This document shows, piece after piece, positions 11,565-23,089 of a DNA stretch of 64,000 nt. Position numbers and translations under genes: made by a program. Every line of letters begins with the position of its first letter. The first letter of the stretch is position 1. Below the pieces are notes generated by a model, which saw only the letters and a list, made by a program, of their open reading frames with translations, searched no databases and was not told where the DNA came from. The stretch is from Euryodendron excelsum. Lineage: Eukaryota > Streptophyta > Magnoliopsida > Ericales > Pentaphylacaceae. Location of the stretch: NCBI GenBank assembly GCA_033060915.1, contig CM065381.1, positions 7,167,501 through 7,231,500 on the forward strand, written 5' to 3'.

Positions 11565-14336
11565 GATGTGAGTATATTTTTTCCATTTTCTACATTGGAT
11601 GTAGGAAAGTAGGAACTTTTTTTACCCTTGGGACCTGGTAACTATGGGGAAGGTGGTTTGACCATAAATGTTATCCTTCATAAATGTCCTGCATTATTCT
11701 TTCTGTGATTTTTAGTGCAAATTCTTACTTCAGATTAATTAAAAAAACTCTAATACACCTATAATCGGGTGCATACTTTTCCTACTAATCATACCATTCA
11801 AATTCTATGCTGCACACTTTATTTGATGTTTGCAAACTGATTGTAGTTGCATTACTTCTACATACCTCTATCCTGTCTGTAATGAAGTGAATTTTTTTCC
11901 TTCTCAAGTCCATTTCATAGTCAACAAAACGCCCGTTTAGATGCTGATAGCAATGTGATTGTTCTGTTCCTCCAATATATTGGGATGCCATTATTGCACC
12001 ACCATGCCTTTTATCCCCCTCATTTCTATTGATTCTTGAAGTTTGAATTTCAGTTCGTGTTCTTGGCAAGGTTTCTACTGAACCCATTTGTTTCAAATAT
12101 ATATATATATATATATATTATCAGCAGCATGTTACATATATATAAACATGGTCATTCCCCAAGTAAAGTTTTGATGTCGATAATTCTCTTAGCCTCTTTG
12201 TGAAGGTGACAATTTGCCTTGGAATTCCTGCAAATATTCGTGCAAGGTAATTATGAACAACAAATTGATTCTATTGAGATTTGTTAAAAAAAAGGAAAAC
12301 CAATAGAATAGTAAATATCAGATTTTATTCGTTGATTACATGTTTATTGGTAGCATAGATATATACAGTTTGAAAGAGTGAGGAGATATTCTATAGATGC
12401 CCATGTGGAGACTTCATAAAGATTAATCCTCAGAGATAGAGATGCGATTACTGCAGCCATTGTTGTTGCAGTTCAAGCTCGAATTGTCTCTCTGAATTAT
12501 ATTGCTCCATTGCACGCATTAAGAATTTAAGACCTTCAATACCTTGATTGTTTTCTCTCTTAGCAGTAAAGGTGCAACAACCAAAATTTTTCCTATACCA
12601 AACGCATTGTTACAAAATTAAACATATGGTACCTAATATTGTGGAAAAGAACTTTGGATCAACTGTCCAGAGAGAGAGAGAGAGAGCTCTTGATATTTTT
12701 CACATCAAATATTTATAGACTATGCATAGATACCTCATTCAATATCTCTAGTTTAAATATTATGAATGCCACTTTCATTTTGTAGACCAGGCTAGTCCCA
12801 AAAAAAATAAAAATAAAAAAGACCAGGCTTTGCTTTTCTTACAGTTTTTAGGTTAGCTAGTATTTTGTTTGCATTCTTGAATTAGTTTCTTGAAACCCAT
12901 AAGTTTAATCAACATTTGTTTTAGAATTTAGGAAAGTATTTCCCAAAAGCTAACAGATTGAAACAATGGAAAAACTTTCTCTCTTTGATTTTGAGCAGAT
13001 TGTTATTATTGTTTTGTGGAAGCAACTTCATCTTAAATCCAGTACTGATAGATGGATTTTTTCAACTTCATTATGTCCTAGTGCTAGTTCATTCTAATTC
13101 TATCTTAGCATTTAAGGTTTTCCACATTTGCCTAAAGCAAACTCAGTCGAAGTTCGGGTTTAGTTGACAGGAAATTTAAGTCTATTCTCTAGAGACAGAT
13201 ATATCACTATATATGTGCTAGTGCACTGCTGTTCCAAACAATCCCAGTACTTCCAACTCCTTTGTTAATAACCAATATTGCAGTGAAGATGTCAACTCCT
13301 ATGGAGAAACCAATCCTCTCCACTAGTATCTATGTAGTATACCAATTTAACGTTTTTAAATTCGAATTAAAACCGAAAATTTCAAAATGCCAAACCAATC
13401 AGTACCTACATTATTTGAATGCTGTGCTTTTTTGGTGACACGGCCACAGGACCTCATCGACTCATGTCACAATCGGCATCCTTTAGATATGCATTATGTT
13501 ACAGAACCCAAATCCAATGAGGAAAAGAGAGAAAAAAAAATCCAAGATTTAGAGAAATTTTAAGCATTTGCATTCTGTCATTCAGTGCAAGGACAGCATT
13601 TCTTTTTATGCTACATAGAACAGCCGTGATCCATTGTCTGGCCAATTAGAACTAGTCCTCCACCTACACATTAGAATTGTTGAATTCACCTGGCAAAATG
13701 TATTGAAGAGAGACTAAAAGGAAAATTTTAGTAACATGGAGTCCTTGCAAAGCTATGGAATTTTTCCAATTAATTTAAATTATGTCATGAAATAGAATTA
13801 AAATTTCAGTAAGGATCATCACATGAACTGAAGGAAAATAACTTGGAAAATCACAAATGAAAGGAACATCTGATAAGAAAAAGAAAAGAAGGAACATACA
13901 TTATCATTATATAATTTGGTACCTGTTATTTGGAAATTAATACATCTTTAATTCGTAAACATTTTCCATTTGTATAATAAAAATGCAAACTTCAGTATCT
14001 CAACCACCATTCTGACCCAAGATAGCAGTAAAATCTGGGGACTAACAGAACATTTATGAAAAGGACAAGTAGAATTTGTGACTTTTAAGTATTTCAGAGA
14101 ATCTGATGCACTGCAAACATTTAATGCACAAGGACTAGCCTCACGCAAAGAAAAAATAAAATAAAATAAAACCGAAAAATAAAATAAAAAATTGCTTAGA
14201 GAATTTAGATTGAATAATTGTGTAGATCATCAGCTAAATAGGTTGGGAAATACAGTGACAGATTTGCTTTATGATACATAGTTATAAATTCCCTAATCAA
14301 TTCAACCACCCATAGTTATGGTTCTGTACGGTTTTG

Positions 14337-14339
<3 letters not shown>

Positions 14340-14372
<33 letters not shown>
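14340..14372. repeat. (AG)n microsatellite
   Basis: A perfect AG run about 600 bp from the - strand MIR396 hairpin, on its downstream side. Confidence 0.95.
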
Positions 14373-14376
<4 letters not shown>

Positions 14377-15001
14377 AAAAAAAATGTCACATAGTGACAA
14401 AGTTTAACCTTTTTCACAGAAATGGAGGAGATCACACAGACGCAAAAACAAAAGGCAAGGCAAACAAGATGGACAGTCAATTATTGAGGATAAAGAGGAA
14501 AGGTGAGGAATCTTCTCTGCAACATAGCTCAGTCTTTACCACTTTGATTGAATGCTCAGAATTAAAATAAATAAAAAATTTTAAAAATTTATGTGAAATA
14601 AAGAAAATATCTCAGTTCAATGAAAACATACATTTTCTGAATGAAAACATCTCAAAGATCTTGCAGTAAATTCACTGACAATAAAAAGGGAGATTCTCAG
14701 ATATATATTTCCAGCAATTTTTGCACCAGATCTTGTAGAATTCAACAGAAAATTCATACAAGCATGAAACCCACATCATAATTGAACATCAAACTCATTT
14801 TTTCATGAAAGAAACTGCAAGAATTCAGGTGAATTATGTGAGATTCTAGATCCTAAACCTTTTCAAAAGATTTTGATCAAATGTGTTTGAATTATATAAA
14901 ACAATTGTGAGAAATACCATGAGTGCATGCGGGTTCAGCGTGGGATTACGGCACAGAAATGGAGCAGGAAACAACAGCAGGGAAGTCCTGAATTGCCATG
15001 T

Positions 15002-15022
15002 CTTCCCACAGCGTTCTTGAGC
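15002..15022 (-). ncRNA. miR396-3p: miR396-3p (star strand), b type
   Basis: A 21-nt strand beginning GCTCAAGAACGC and ending GTGGGAAG. The commonest b-type star has AAAGC where this copy has AACGC, a single-base difference in the stem. Confidence 0.88.
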
Positions 15023-15074
15023 TTCCACAGTTGATCTAGACAGAGAGATCAGAAGAAAGATAGAACAATAGATG

Positions 15075-15095
15075 AAGTTCAAGAAAGCTGTGGAA
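15075..15095 (-). ncRNA. miR396-5p: mature miR396-5p, b type
   Basis: A 21-nt exact match to plant miR396b: begins TTCCACAGC and ends TTGAACTT. It differs from the a type only in its last base. Confidence 0.95.
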
Positions 15096-15195
15096 AAGCA
15101 TGACAGGGACCCGCAAAAATTCTTTATCTCCTCAGATCTCACTCCACCTTCTTGTCTTGCACTATAAGAGGGAGGGAGGGAGTGAAGACATGTTA

Positions 15196-15200
<5 letters not shown>

Positions 15201-15234
<34 letters not shown>
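15201..15234. repeat. (AG)n microsatellite in the presumed MIR396b leader
   Basis: A perfect AG run on the + strand, so CT on the transcript, about 90 bp upstream of the hairpin. Confidence 0.95.
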
Positions 15235-15237
<3 letters not shown>

Positions 15238-15355
15238 GAAATGAACCATTCCCATACGAGTTCTCATGGACCACACTAACATATATTATCTGTGCACCAA
15301 CTTTATAGAGAAGGCAACGGTAGGATAGGGTGGGGTGAGGTGGGGCGACTAATAA

Positions 15356-15601
15356 TCTATTTGGAACTTGGAAAAGAGAGAGAAAGAAAGGAAAAATTAC
15401 TGTTTGTTATTCTTTCTCTGTTCGATTTTACAAAAGAAAGAAGGAAAGAGAAAAGAAAAGAAAAGAGAAAAAACAAAAAGAGAAAATTTTTTATACCACT
15501 CTCTCTTCTTTTCCTTTCATTTTTTTTTATTTTCTTTACAAAATCAAATAAAAAAATACTTTATTTTTTCCTCCCTTCCCTTGCTCAAGTTCCAAACAGA
15601 C
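15356..15601. mobile_element. Purine/pyrimidine MITE, copy 2
   Basis: The left end is TCTATTTGGAACTTGG and the right end CAAGTTCCAAACAGA, a good inverted repeat. The interior is a long purine tract, then TACCACTCTCTC, then a pyrimidine tract with TTTACAAAATCAAATA. It sits about 240 bp upstream of the b-type MIR396 hairpin (on the - strand), so it may overlap that gene's promoter. Confidence 0.65.
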
Positions 15602-16519
15602 TGTAAGGTTCAGTTCACTCACACAAGGCGCATTTTACCCACGCAATGCCTGCTTTAGGTGTGAAGTGCGCAGTGGGGTAGTTATGCCTATGTCCGTTGG
15701 GTCAAGAAAAAACACAAATACCAAATAAAAAATAAACATAAACACCAAGGTGAAGAAAAAAAACTGGAAGGGGAAAAAAATGATAAAAAACCATCCCATT
15801 CCCATCACATGCCGCCACCATGTGAAACATGATCTCTATGTTTTATAAATTGGAAATTAAAGGTATGGACTATTTATGGTCCCCCAATCCTTGTATATTT
15901 TCTGCATCAAAACCCATATTAATACATGTTAATATTGATATAATAAGTGTTTAGAATATAGATTTTTCCATCCAGGTTGTGAGCTGTTGTGACCATTCTA
16001 AAATCTATCTCTAGTTAAAGAGGTGCTATTTTCAGCTGACTATATATAGGGGATCATTAATTATAGGGTAAATATCTTGTATCTCTTTTTGTTTTTTTTT
16101 TTTTGGGTTCTAAGAATTAGGGTAGGGTTTTTTAAATGAAATTTGCACAGAAAATCCTATTAAAATAATGTGGCAGTGACATTTTTATGAGTAACGACTA
16201 TTATGATGAGTGTTTTGTTTTAAAATGAATGACTCTCATTCAACCTCCTTATTCTGATGATGGATTCTATTTAAATTTATTGATTGTATAACATTTCCCT
16301 TTCGCATATGGTACCCAAGTTCATTGAATCTTGCAACTAGTTACTTTTCATGTGAATGTATTTTATTTTCAAGTGCCACGTCTTCTCTTAAAATGAGATT
16401 CAAGAAAAATATTTAAGAAGTGATAATTTTGTTGATTTATCTAGGAATGGAGAAATAAGTTCAATTCGTAAAATTTGAATTGATTGTTGGAAAATAAGAA
16501 ATAAAATCGAGGAGGAAAG
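15602..16519. other. Intergenic, one dispersed repeat
   Basis: No gene is seen. 16,130-16,300 is related to 10,205-10,375 (GTGGCAGTGACATTTTTATG, then GAATGACTCTCATTCAA). Confidence 0.45.
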
Positions 16520-16522
16520 TTA

Positions 16523-16895
16523 GGGCCTGTTTGGTTGTAGTTTCAGTTTCAGTTTTCTGTTTTTGTTTTCTGAAATTCGACGAAATCGTATTTGGCAGAT
16601 TGGTTCCGAAAACTGTTTCCGTCAAAACCGTGTTTGGTAAACTGGTTCTGGAACTTGTTTTTAGAAAATTATTCAGAAAACAGTCCAGTTTCAAGAACCA
16701 TTAAAAATGTGTTTTCTGAGTTTCCGGAACTATTTTTATACAAAAATGAAAACGATATGAAAACGATAGTATTTTCGATGCTTCTATTTTTTTGTTTCCG
16801 AGAACAAGAAAAACAAGTTGTTCTCAAATTTTTTGGTTCCGAGAACACGAAAAACGAAAACGAAACCGGAATCGGAATCGATTCCAAACAGGGCC
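16523..16895. mobile_element. Tourist-like MITE (PIF/Harbinger type), 373 bp
   Basis: The left end is GGGCCTGTTTGG and the right end CCAAACAGGGCC, an inverted repeat with one mismatch. TTA flanks both sides (16,520-16,522 and 16,896-16,898), the expected 3-bp target duplication. The interior is rich in imperfect inverted GTTTTCTG/GAAAAC and GGTTCCGAGAAC blocks. Open frames across it are shadows of this structure. Confidence 0.72.
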
Positions 16896-16898
16896 TTA

Positions 16899-18182
16899 AG
16901 TTCTAAAGGTGTCAGTCAATAAATCTACTACTACTAGTACCTAATACCTGTCTTGTAGAGGTTGTTGAATCTGTTGGTTTCACATTATTTTGATCCATAT
17001 TCAATGAGAATTCAATGTCTTGATGGTTCTGGGAACAGTTTCTTTGAGAGACTTTGTATATCTCATAGAAATGGAATCATTCTATTAGGCTGATGTGCAA
17101 TCCAGAGTGCATAAGTCTATTTTATTTGCAATTACACCTAAATTATGAGATTGAGGAAATAGGAGATTTCCTATGTCCTCCACTGTGGTAGACATCATCA
17201 AACCCAACCCATTTTATATCCATTGCAATAATCTTCTTCTTCTTTTCCTCCTCCTCCTTCTTCTTCTCTATTTCCCTTTTTACACAAATTATTATCCTTT
17301 TTGAACCTATGTTAATACAAACCATTATTGCTATAATTATTTTGCAAAATGGATAGCCTAAGTGCGGATGCTCATGAATTAGGATTAAACTTAAGTGCCC
17401 TTGCATACTTGAGGTTGATTCACATATCACAACCCCCCTGACCAAAAAAATAAAAACAATTTACAATTATATCTAGACATAGAAGAACCGACAAATTAAA
17501 TTGGAAAAAAGAGAGAAAGGTCTGAGAAAAAAAACACACAAAAGAAGTCGTCTAAAAATTCCAATACGTATTATGCAAAAGAAGAAACTTTAACCTAAAA
17601 AATCTAAGAAATTTTGACCATGCATCAAATGTGGGAGTACATTTGAAATTTTTTTGACAGAGAGACTTCATGTAGACGAGGTGATCATTTACCAACTTTT
17701 CATAAGTTTATCCATCCAAGTTGAGATGAATTCATAAGGTTTGACCTAGGAGAACATGAAAACCTTGCCCTAAGGCAATGTCTATGTTGTATTAATTTGC
17801 AACAATCTAACACTAGGTCATGATCATTATAAACATTGAGTTTAAAGCTATTTTAATAAACTAAGAAACTGTAGAATTCAAAGCACTAATCCATCTATAA
17901 AAAATATGTTATTCTTCCATAATTTTTGTACTGAATTTTTCACATGTGACAGTGGCAATTTTAATAATAAAATGCATCTTCATGAGTTCTTTTGTTTTAA
18001 GTGATTCGCTCATAATTTAGCCATAACATTTTGTAGCTATACTCTTGGCGTGGCAATACTATAGCTATAGTTGAAGCAGAAATGACAAAATGTCCCAAAT
18101 TAGTAATTCTGTGTCCCCACCTTATCCTACCCTATTGATACCATTTGGAAAGGAGTTTAAATAGGTAGGGTTGAGTTGAGGA
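16899..18182. other. AT-rich intergenic DNA
   Basis: No gene recognised. A weak relative of the dispersed repeat lies near 17,925-18,060. Confidence 0.5.
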
Positions 18183-20681
18183 TCTATATTACATATTATA
18201 GCAATTGATTAGAAAGTCTTTGAGTTTCAAAATCTTGATCAATTTTTTTCAATTTTTTCAAATTTAAAAAATATGAAAACACAAATGTCATAAAGCCATT
18301 GGTTCTTTAATTAATATAGTAATATTTTTTTGAATTGTCATCCTATCAATATGGGAACTTTAAAAATCATTAAAGATGAAATATAATCAATGTACTAACT
18401 AAATGTAACAATCTATTCAAATTCCTATAAATAATGCTCTTTCAAAGTGATTTTCTTTGTGGGTTAGATTTACTCAAACCTAATAAAGATGACATTAAAA
18501 ATGTTAATAAGCGTATAAAATAATAATTAATGCATAAGATAATAGCTTTTAAATTGTCTATTATTATTATTTTTTTTATCTATATCTATATTATATATTA
18601 TACCAAAATATTGTTAGGTCATTGACTTTGAAAGTCTTGATTTCCTTTTTCTCAAGTCTTTGAATTTAAAAAATAAAAAAAAATACACATGTTATGAACT
18701 CGTTGGTCATCTATACTATATACTATAGCAATAGGTTGTTAGGTCTTTGATGTTAAATTATGCAATCCAATTTTCTAGGCTTTTTGAATTTTTAAATTAT
18801 TAATATTACATGTGTCATAATACCATTGGTACAAGTATAAAATATATAAACTTTTACTTTCTACCAATGATTAATAATTTTTTGCTAAAACTTAGGTAAC
18901 CTTTATGTTATTTCGAGAAGGTTTTACCTAAAATTTAGATACACTAAATTAGTTATTTTAAAATTTTTTCAATTCCACAATTCTACTCTTACAATTTTAG
19001 AAAGTTCTTTCTTAAATTCAAAATTTTACAATTTTCTCTTCAAATTCTTTTAATTTTCCTTTTAAGAAGGAAAAATATTATAAAACTAAAATTGCAATTG
19101 GTTATGAGTCAATTAAAGTTGAAACATTTAACTTTTTTTTTATTTTTTAACTTTTACATCATCATATCAAAATTGTAGTTAAAATTTTATTATGCACTAC
19201 CATAAATGTATCTATTTCAAATATATCCAATTTTGTGTCTTTAAATTATGATTAGTCAATTTTTTTTTAAAAATCTATTTAAAATAAAATAATAAAAAAA
19301 TAAACTCTAAAATTTAATTCTTCAATCTTAATATCTTATATCTTTAGATTTTCTATGCATAACTATATGCGTTCTAATTTTGATTGATCAAAAAACTCAA
19401 AAGAAGTAATCATAATAGAAAACAATAATAAAAACAACACTAAAGTTTCCCTCTCCAATTTTTCATCTACTACCAATTATCAATATTATGGTCATCTATC
19501 TATCATATATAATATAATAATTGGTTATCATTATATAATTAAAAGCTGTGATCTATCGTTTTCAAATTAAATATATGACTCGATACTGTTGGTTCTTTCC
19601 AACTTATTAGCTTTGCTTTAATTTTTTTTTATTTTGGCTCTTCATTAATATGGCAAGTTTATCCTTCAAATATCTCATTCAAAAAATATTTAATAAAAAT
19701 AAAAGTTATTTTAAATTTGTAGAATAAAAGTCCACATGTCAGAAAATTATTAAATAATGTATCAACTATTGTTTTGTTATTTAAGAAATCACTTATTATT
19801 GGTCGATTTCTCATTTTATTGCAAATACTCATCAATCACATGTTTTCAAACATGTTCAGTCGACAATAACAACAATAAGTCAAAATTTGGCAAGCCCCCG
19901 TGAAACTTAAGTTATTATTTTTTTTTCAATTAAAGGATAATTCATATATTTTCAAGTATTTTATAGTGTGATTGAATTGTCTATCCTTTGAAACTGAATG
20001 AATCCATAGACAATTTTTTTAAAATTCTTCCTAGGTTAATATGAAGTCATATTTAACTTTTTATTGCTTACATTTTTAGCACCTTAAGAATATTCTAAAC
20101 AAAATTTCAAAGTATATTATATATAATAAAGAAATAATAAGTACTTCAAATACTATAATTTTATATTTTTTTGACAAGGTTAGCGATGAATAATATAACT
20201 TTTTTTAGAAGAAATTTTTATGACATAAATGCATAGACTTGAGATAGGTTACTATTTTGAATTGAGTCAATTTTATCAATAAATATGTACCACCAACCAC
20301 CCAAACAAAACCGTATGAAGCATTATTATTATTATTATTGTTGTTGTTGTTATTTATTTAAAGAATGCCTTATGTATTTTTCTCACATAAAATAGAATTA
20401 ATGTTGAGTTAGATATGTAACCATATTCATTTAGTCAAGTCTACAAGTGTTTTGCGTATATTAGGCCATTAGCAATAAGTCACATATCTCTAACTTAAAA
20501 TTTGAGCAATTTTTTGATAAATTTTTTGTTTTAAATGATAATAGTAATTTATGATTTAATAACACTCATATTACTTTTGTAGAGTTTAAGGATATAAAAT
20601 TAATTATTATTTTTATAAAAGGATCTTTTTTAATTTTATTCTCTACGTTCCGTTCAGTACATAGCACGAATTCAATGCTAG
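18183..20681 (+). mobile_element. Helitron-like cluster with repeated 5' ends
   Basis: Four related starts, each A then TCTAT plus an AT-rich tract, occur at 18,183, 18,579, 18,710 and about 19,496. Each is followed by a shared body (GTTAGGTCTTTGA, then TTTGAATTTA, then a CATTGGT-like stretch). A single 3' end candidate lies at 20,652-20,682: a degenerate GTACATAGCAC foldback, then CTAG with T next to it, as expected for a Helitron end inserted between A and T. There is no Rep/helicase coding, so it would be non-autonomous. Degeneracy and AT-richness limit certainty. Confidence 0.42.
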
Positions 20682-21488
20682 TAAAATATATAACTCTAAT
20701 TACATTCGGGAGCGAAGGTGGGATAACAATACACCAATCTAGCCTTGACCCAATTAGGCGCTAGTAAACTACCCCAATCATAGAGGGGGCACAATCAAAA
20801 TAAGATAAAAATGAGGGTCTGTTTGGTATCATTTTTTTTATAACTCTTTCAGCTTATAAGTAAAAATATTAATTTTTTTTTGTTTTTTTATTTTTATAAG
20901 TTAAAAATTAGCAAAATAAATAAATAAATTACTCTTTTTGTTTATAAATTAAAAAAAATTAAACTAAAAAATCTTATCAGACGAGTCATTTTTTAAGTGT
21001 TGAGATCGAGGTCAGTAGAAATCTTTGCTCGAGGTAGGGCCGGTCGGGAGAGGAATCTCTCTACATGGACCAGGTCCAGAACGAGGCCTCTCGTATTCCT
21101 GTTCCATGCTCTACTCATTGCCATCCCTACTTAGCCAATAGGATAGAAATAGGCTTAGCTAATATGATAGAAATAGGCCTTGTTGCAACAGGACAATAAT
21201 AGGAGCTTGCTCTCCTTGCAATAACACCACTATAGGGGTCTTGTCCCTCATATATTTTTGTCTTAAGAAAAAATAAAGGGAAAGAGAGGGAAGATGGCAT
21301 TGGCTCTACGATGATGTGATAAGGTGTAACTAGAAATAGAATATTAGAGTAGGATAATATATAAGATGTGATGATCACTTCAAGTATTGGTAATCTCAAT
21401 AATACATTATACGTTCAGATACAACAGTTGATATAACACATTATACATATATATATATAGATATATACAAATATAACTTGTGTATGTA
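20682..21488. other. Intergenic, no gene recognised
   Basis: GAGGGTCTGTTTGGTATC at about 20,814 looks like one end of a MITE, but I found no matching right end. The 90-residue frame at 21,127-21,399 has no family features. Confidence 0.45.
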
Positions 21489-23080
21489 GGTTTTTTTACC
21501 AAACTAATATTTTTTTAAAAATTTATTTCTCAAATTACAAATTTTTTAAATTTATTCCATAAGATAAAGAGTGATTCTGAACCACATTTTACTTATACCA
21601 CCATGAGAGAGAGAGAAATGCATAGAGAGAGAGGGGAGAGGCTGTGGAGACAGAAAAAGAGAGGTTGAGAGAAGAGAAGAGGAGAGAGAGAGAGGGGTTT
21701 TAGAGAGAGAGAGAGGGGTTTTAGAGGGTTGCTTTTCTCACTCTCTCTCTCTTTTCTCGTTGCATTTTTCTCTTTTCATTTTTTGTGTATTCAAAAATAA
21801 AATTAATAAGAATTTTAAAAGCACTATAGATTATTTATTATATATTTATATTTATAAATACAAAAAATAATTAAATATCAATATTTTGTTTCAAAAAATT
21901 AAACTTAATTATTTGTGAAAATTTTAAATATGATTGTGGCAAAGTCACACATGCAAAGATTGTGGTTGGACCTGTTTGAATACGTGAGAAACACCAATTC
22001 CACACCTGAGGTCTTAAAAATTATTTTTAAAATATTTTCTAGAATTATTATTTTTAAAAATTCTTGTTATTTTAAAAATAACAAGAATTTGAATTTCAAA
22101 AATACTATAGGTTACATATCATTTATATCTATATTTCTAAACATAATAATTAAATATGTTTATTCTGTTTCAAAAAATTAAACATGATTATTTGTAAAAA
22201 ATTTAATTTATTGTATTTGTATTTTGTATTATATTCCCAACATTGTTTGCTAATGGTTCTAAAATGACTGTTTTTATTCTTTTGAATTTTTAAAAATAAA
22301 AATAATAAGAATTTCAAAAGTACTTGTTTTATTTGGCTAAAAAAAATTTATTTTTTAAATTTTCAAGACAATTTTTACACATACGTAAAACATGTACGAA
22401 ACTATAATACTTTTAAAATTATCATTATTTTTCTTTTTAAAAATTCAAAAAACTAAAAACAGATATTATAAAATAGATATTTTAAAATTATTACCAAACA
22501 AGATAAAAAATATAATACAAAATATAAATAAAATAAATTAAAATTTTTACAAATAATTATATTTAATTTTTTTTAAAAAAATAATTATATTTAATTATTT
22601 TTATGTTTATAAATAGAAATAATTTATAATTTATAATATTTTTGACACTCTTGTTACTTTTGTTTTTGAATACACAAAAATAAAAAGAGAATTGTAGAGA
22701 GAAGAGAGAGAGTGTGAGAAGTAGAGGAGAAGAGAGAAAAGCAGAGAGAGAGAGATACGGGGGGAGGGTTTTAGAGAGAGAGAGCCGCAATTTCTCTCTG
22801 TTTATAACCCTCCTCTGTCTCTCACTCTCTCTCTAAAACCCCTCCCTCTTTCTCTCTCTCTTTTATTAGCTTATCTTTTTCTCTCTCAACAACCTCTCTC
22901 CTCTCTGCCGATGCACTTCTCTCTCCACCAGAGCTATAGGTAAAGCATGATTTAGAACGACGCCTTATCTTAAAGCGTGGTTCTAAATCATTCTGTACTT
23001 TATTTACAGAATAAATTTAAAATATTTATGATTTAAAAAATAATTTAAAAAAAACATTAATTTGGTAATTAAAAAAAACC
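21489..23080. mobile_element. Long-TIR, non-autonomous Mutator-like element, 1.6 kb
   Basis: The two ends are long inverted copies. The left end runs GGTTTTTTTACCAAACTAAT, TTTAAATTTATTCCATAAGA, GATTCTGAACCACATTTTAC, then GA-rich blocks. The right end, read in reverse, has the same order with mismatches. The arms are at least 250 bp. Directly outside lie GTGTATGTA (21,480-21,488) and GCGTATGTA (23,081-23,089), a 9-bp target duplication with one mismatch, which points to the Mutator superfamily. No transposase is encoded. The right arm also holds a small hairpin (ATGATTTAGAAC...GTTCTAAATCAT near 22,948-22,992). Confidence 0.6.
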
Positions 23081-23089
23081 GCGTATGTA

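Larger units (their letters stand above)
8905..14984. other. DNA between the two MIR396 hairpins
   Basis: The first part is probably the 3' portion of the + strand primary transcript, whose end is unknown. No protein gene was recognised. Microsatellites lie at 9462-9500 (CT), 11,155-11,175 (AT), about 11,533-11,558 (CT), 12,100-12,118 (AT), about 12,670-12,686 (GA) and 14,340-14,372 (AG). A block at about 10,205-10,375 resembles 16,130-16,300 and more weakly 17,925-18,060 (GTGACA...GACATTTT, then GAATGACTCTCATTCAA), so it is a dispersed repeat of unknown type. Confidence 0.5.
14985..15112 (-). ncRNA. MIR396: MIR396 precursor hairpin (b-type mature 5p ending in T)
   Basis: On the - strand the 5p arm carries a 21-nt miR396 ending in TT and the 3p arm carries its star strand. 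The loop is 15,023-15,074. Pairing extends past the duplex (GTCATGCT on the 5' side against GACATGGC on the 3' side); the outer limits given are approximate. A CT-rich leader on the transcript (15,201-15,234) mirrors the layout of the other MIR396. A TATA-like ATAATATAT near 15,281-15,289 is a weak promoter candidate. Expected targets are GRF mRNAs (family knowledge). This hairpin and the one at 8776 are transcribed toward each other. Confidence 0.93.

Noticed and set aside
12400..12500. Possible third microRNA-like foldback (GTTGTTGCAGTTCAAGCTCG)
   Set aside because: The GTTCAAGCTC text recalls miR396 only by chance; no matching opposite arm was found.
14846..15274. 142-residue - strand frame over the MIR396b hairpin
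   Set aside because: It reads through the GA/CT microsatellite and the hairpin itself; the RNA explains the region.
16592..16906. 104-residue frame
   Set aside because: It lies almost wholly within the Tourist-like MITE and follows its repeated GAAAAC/GTTTTC text.
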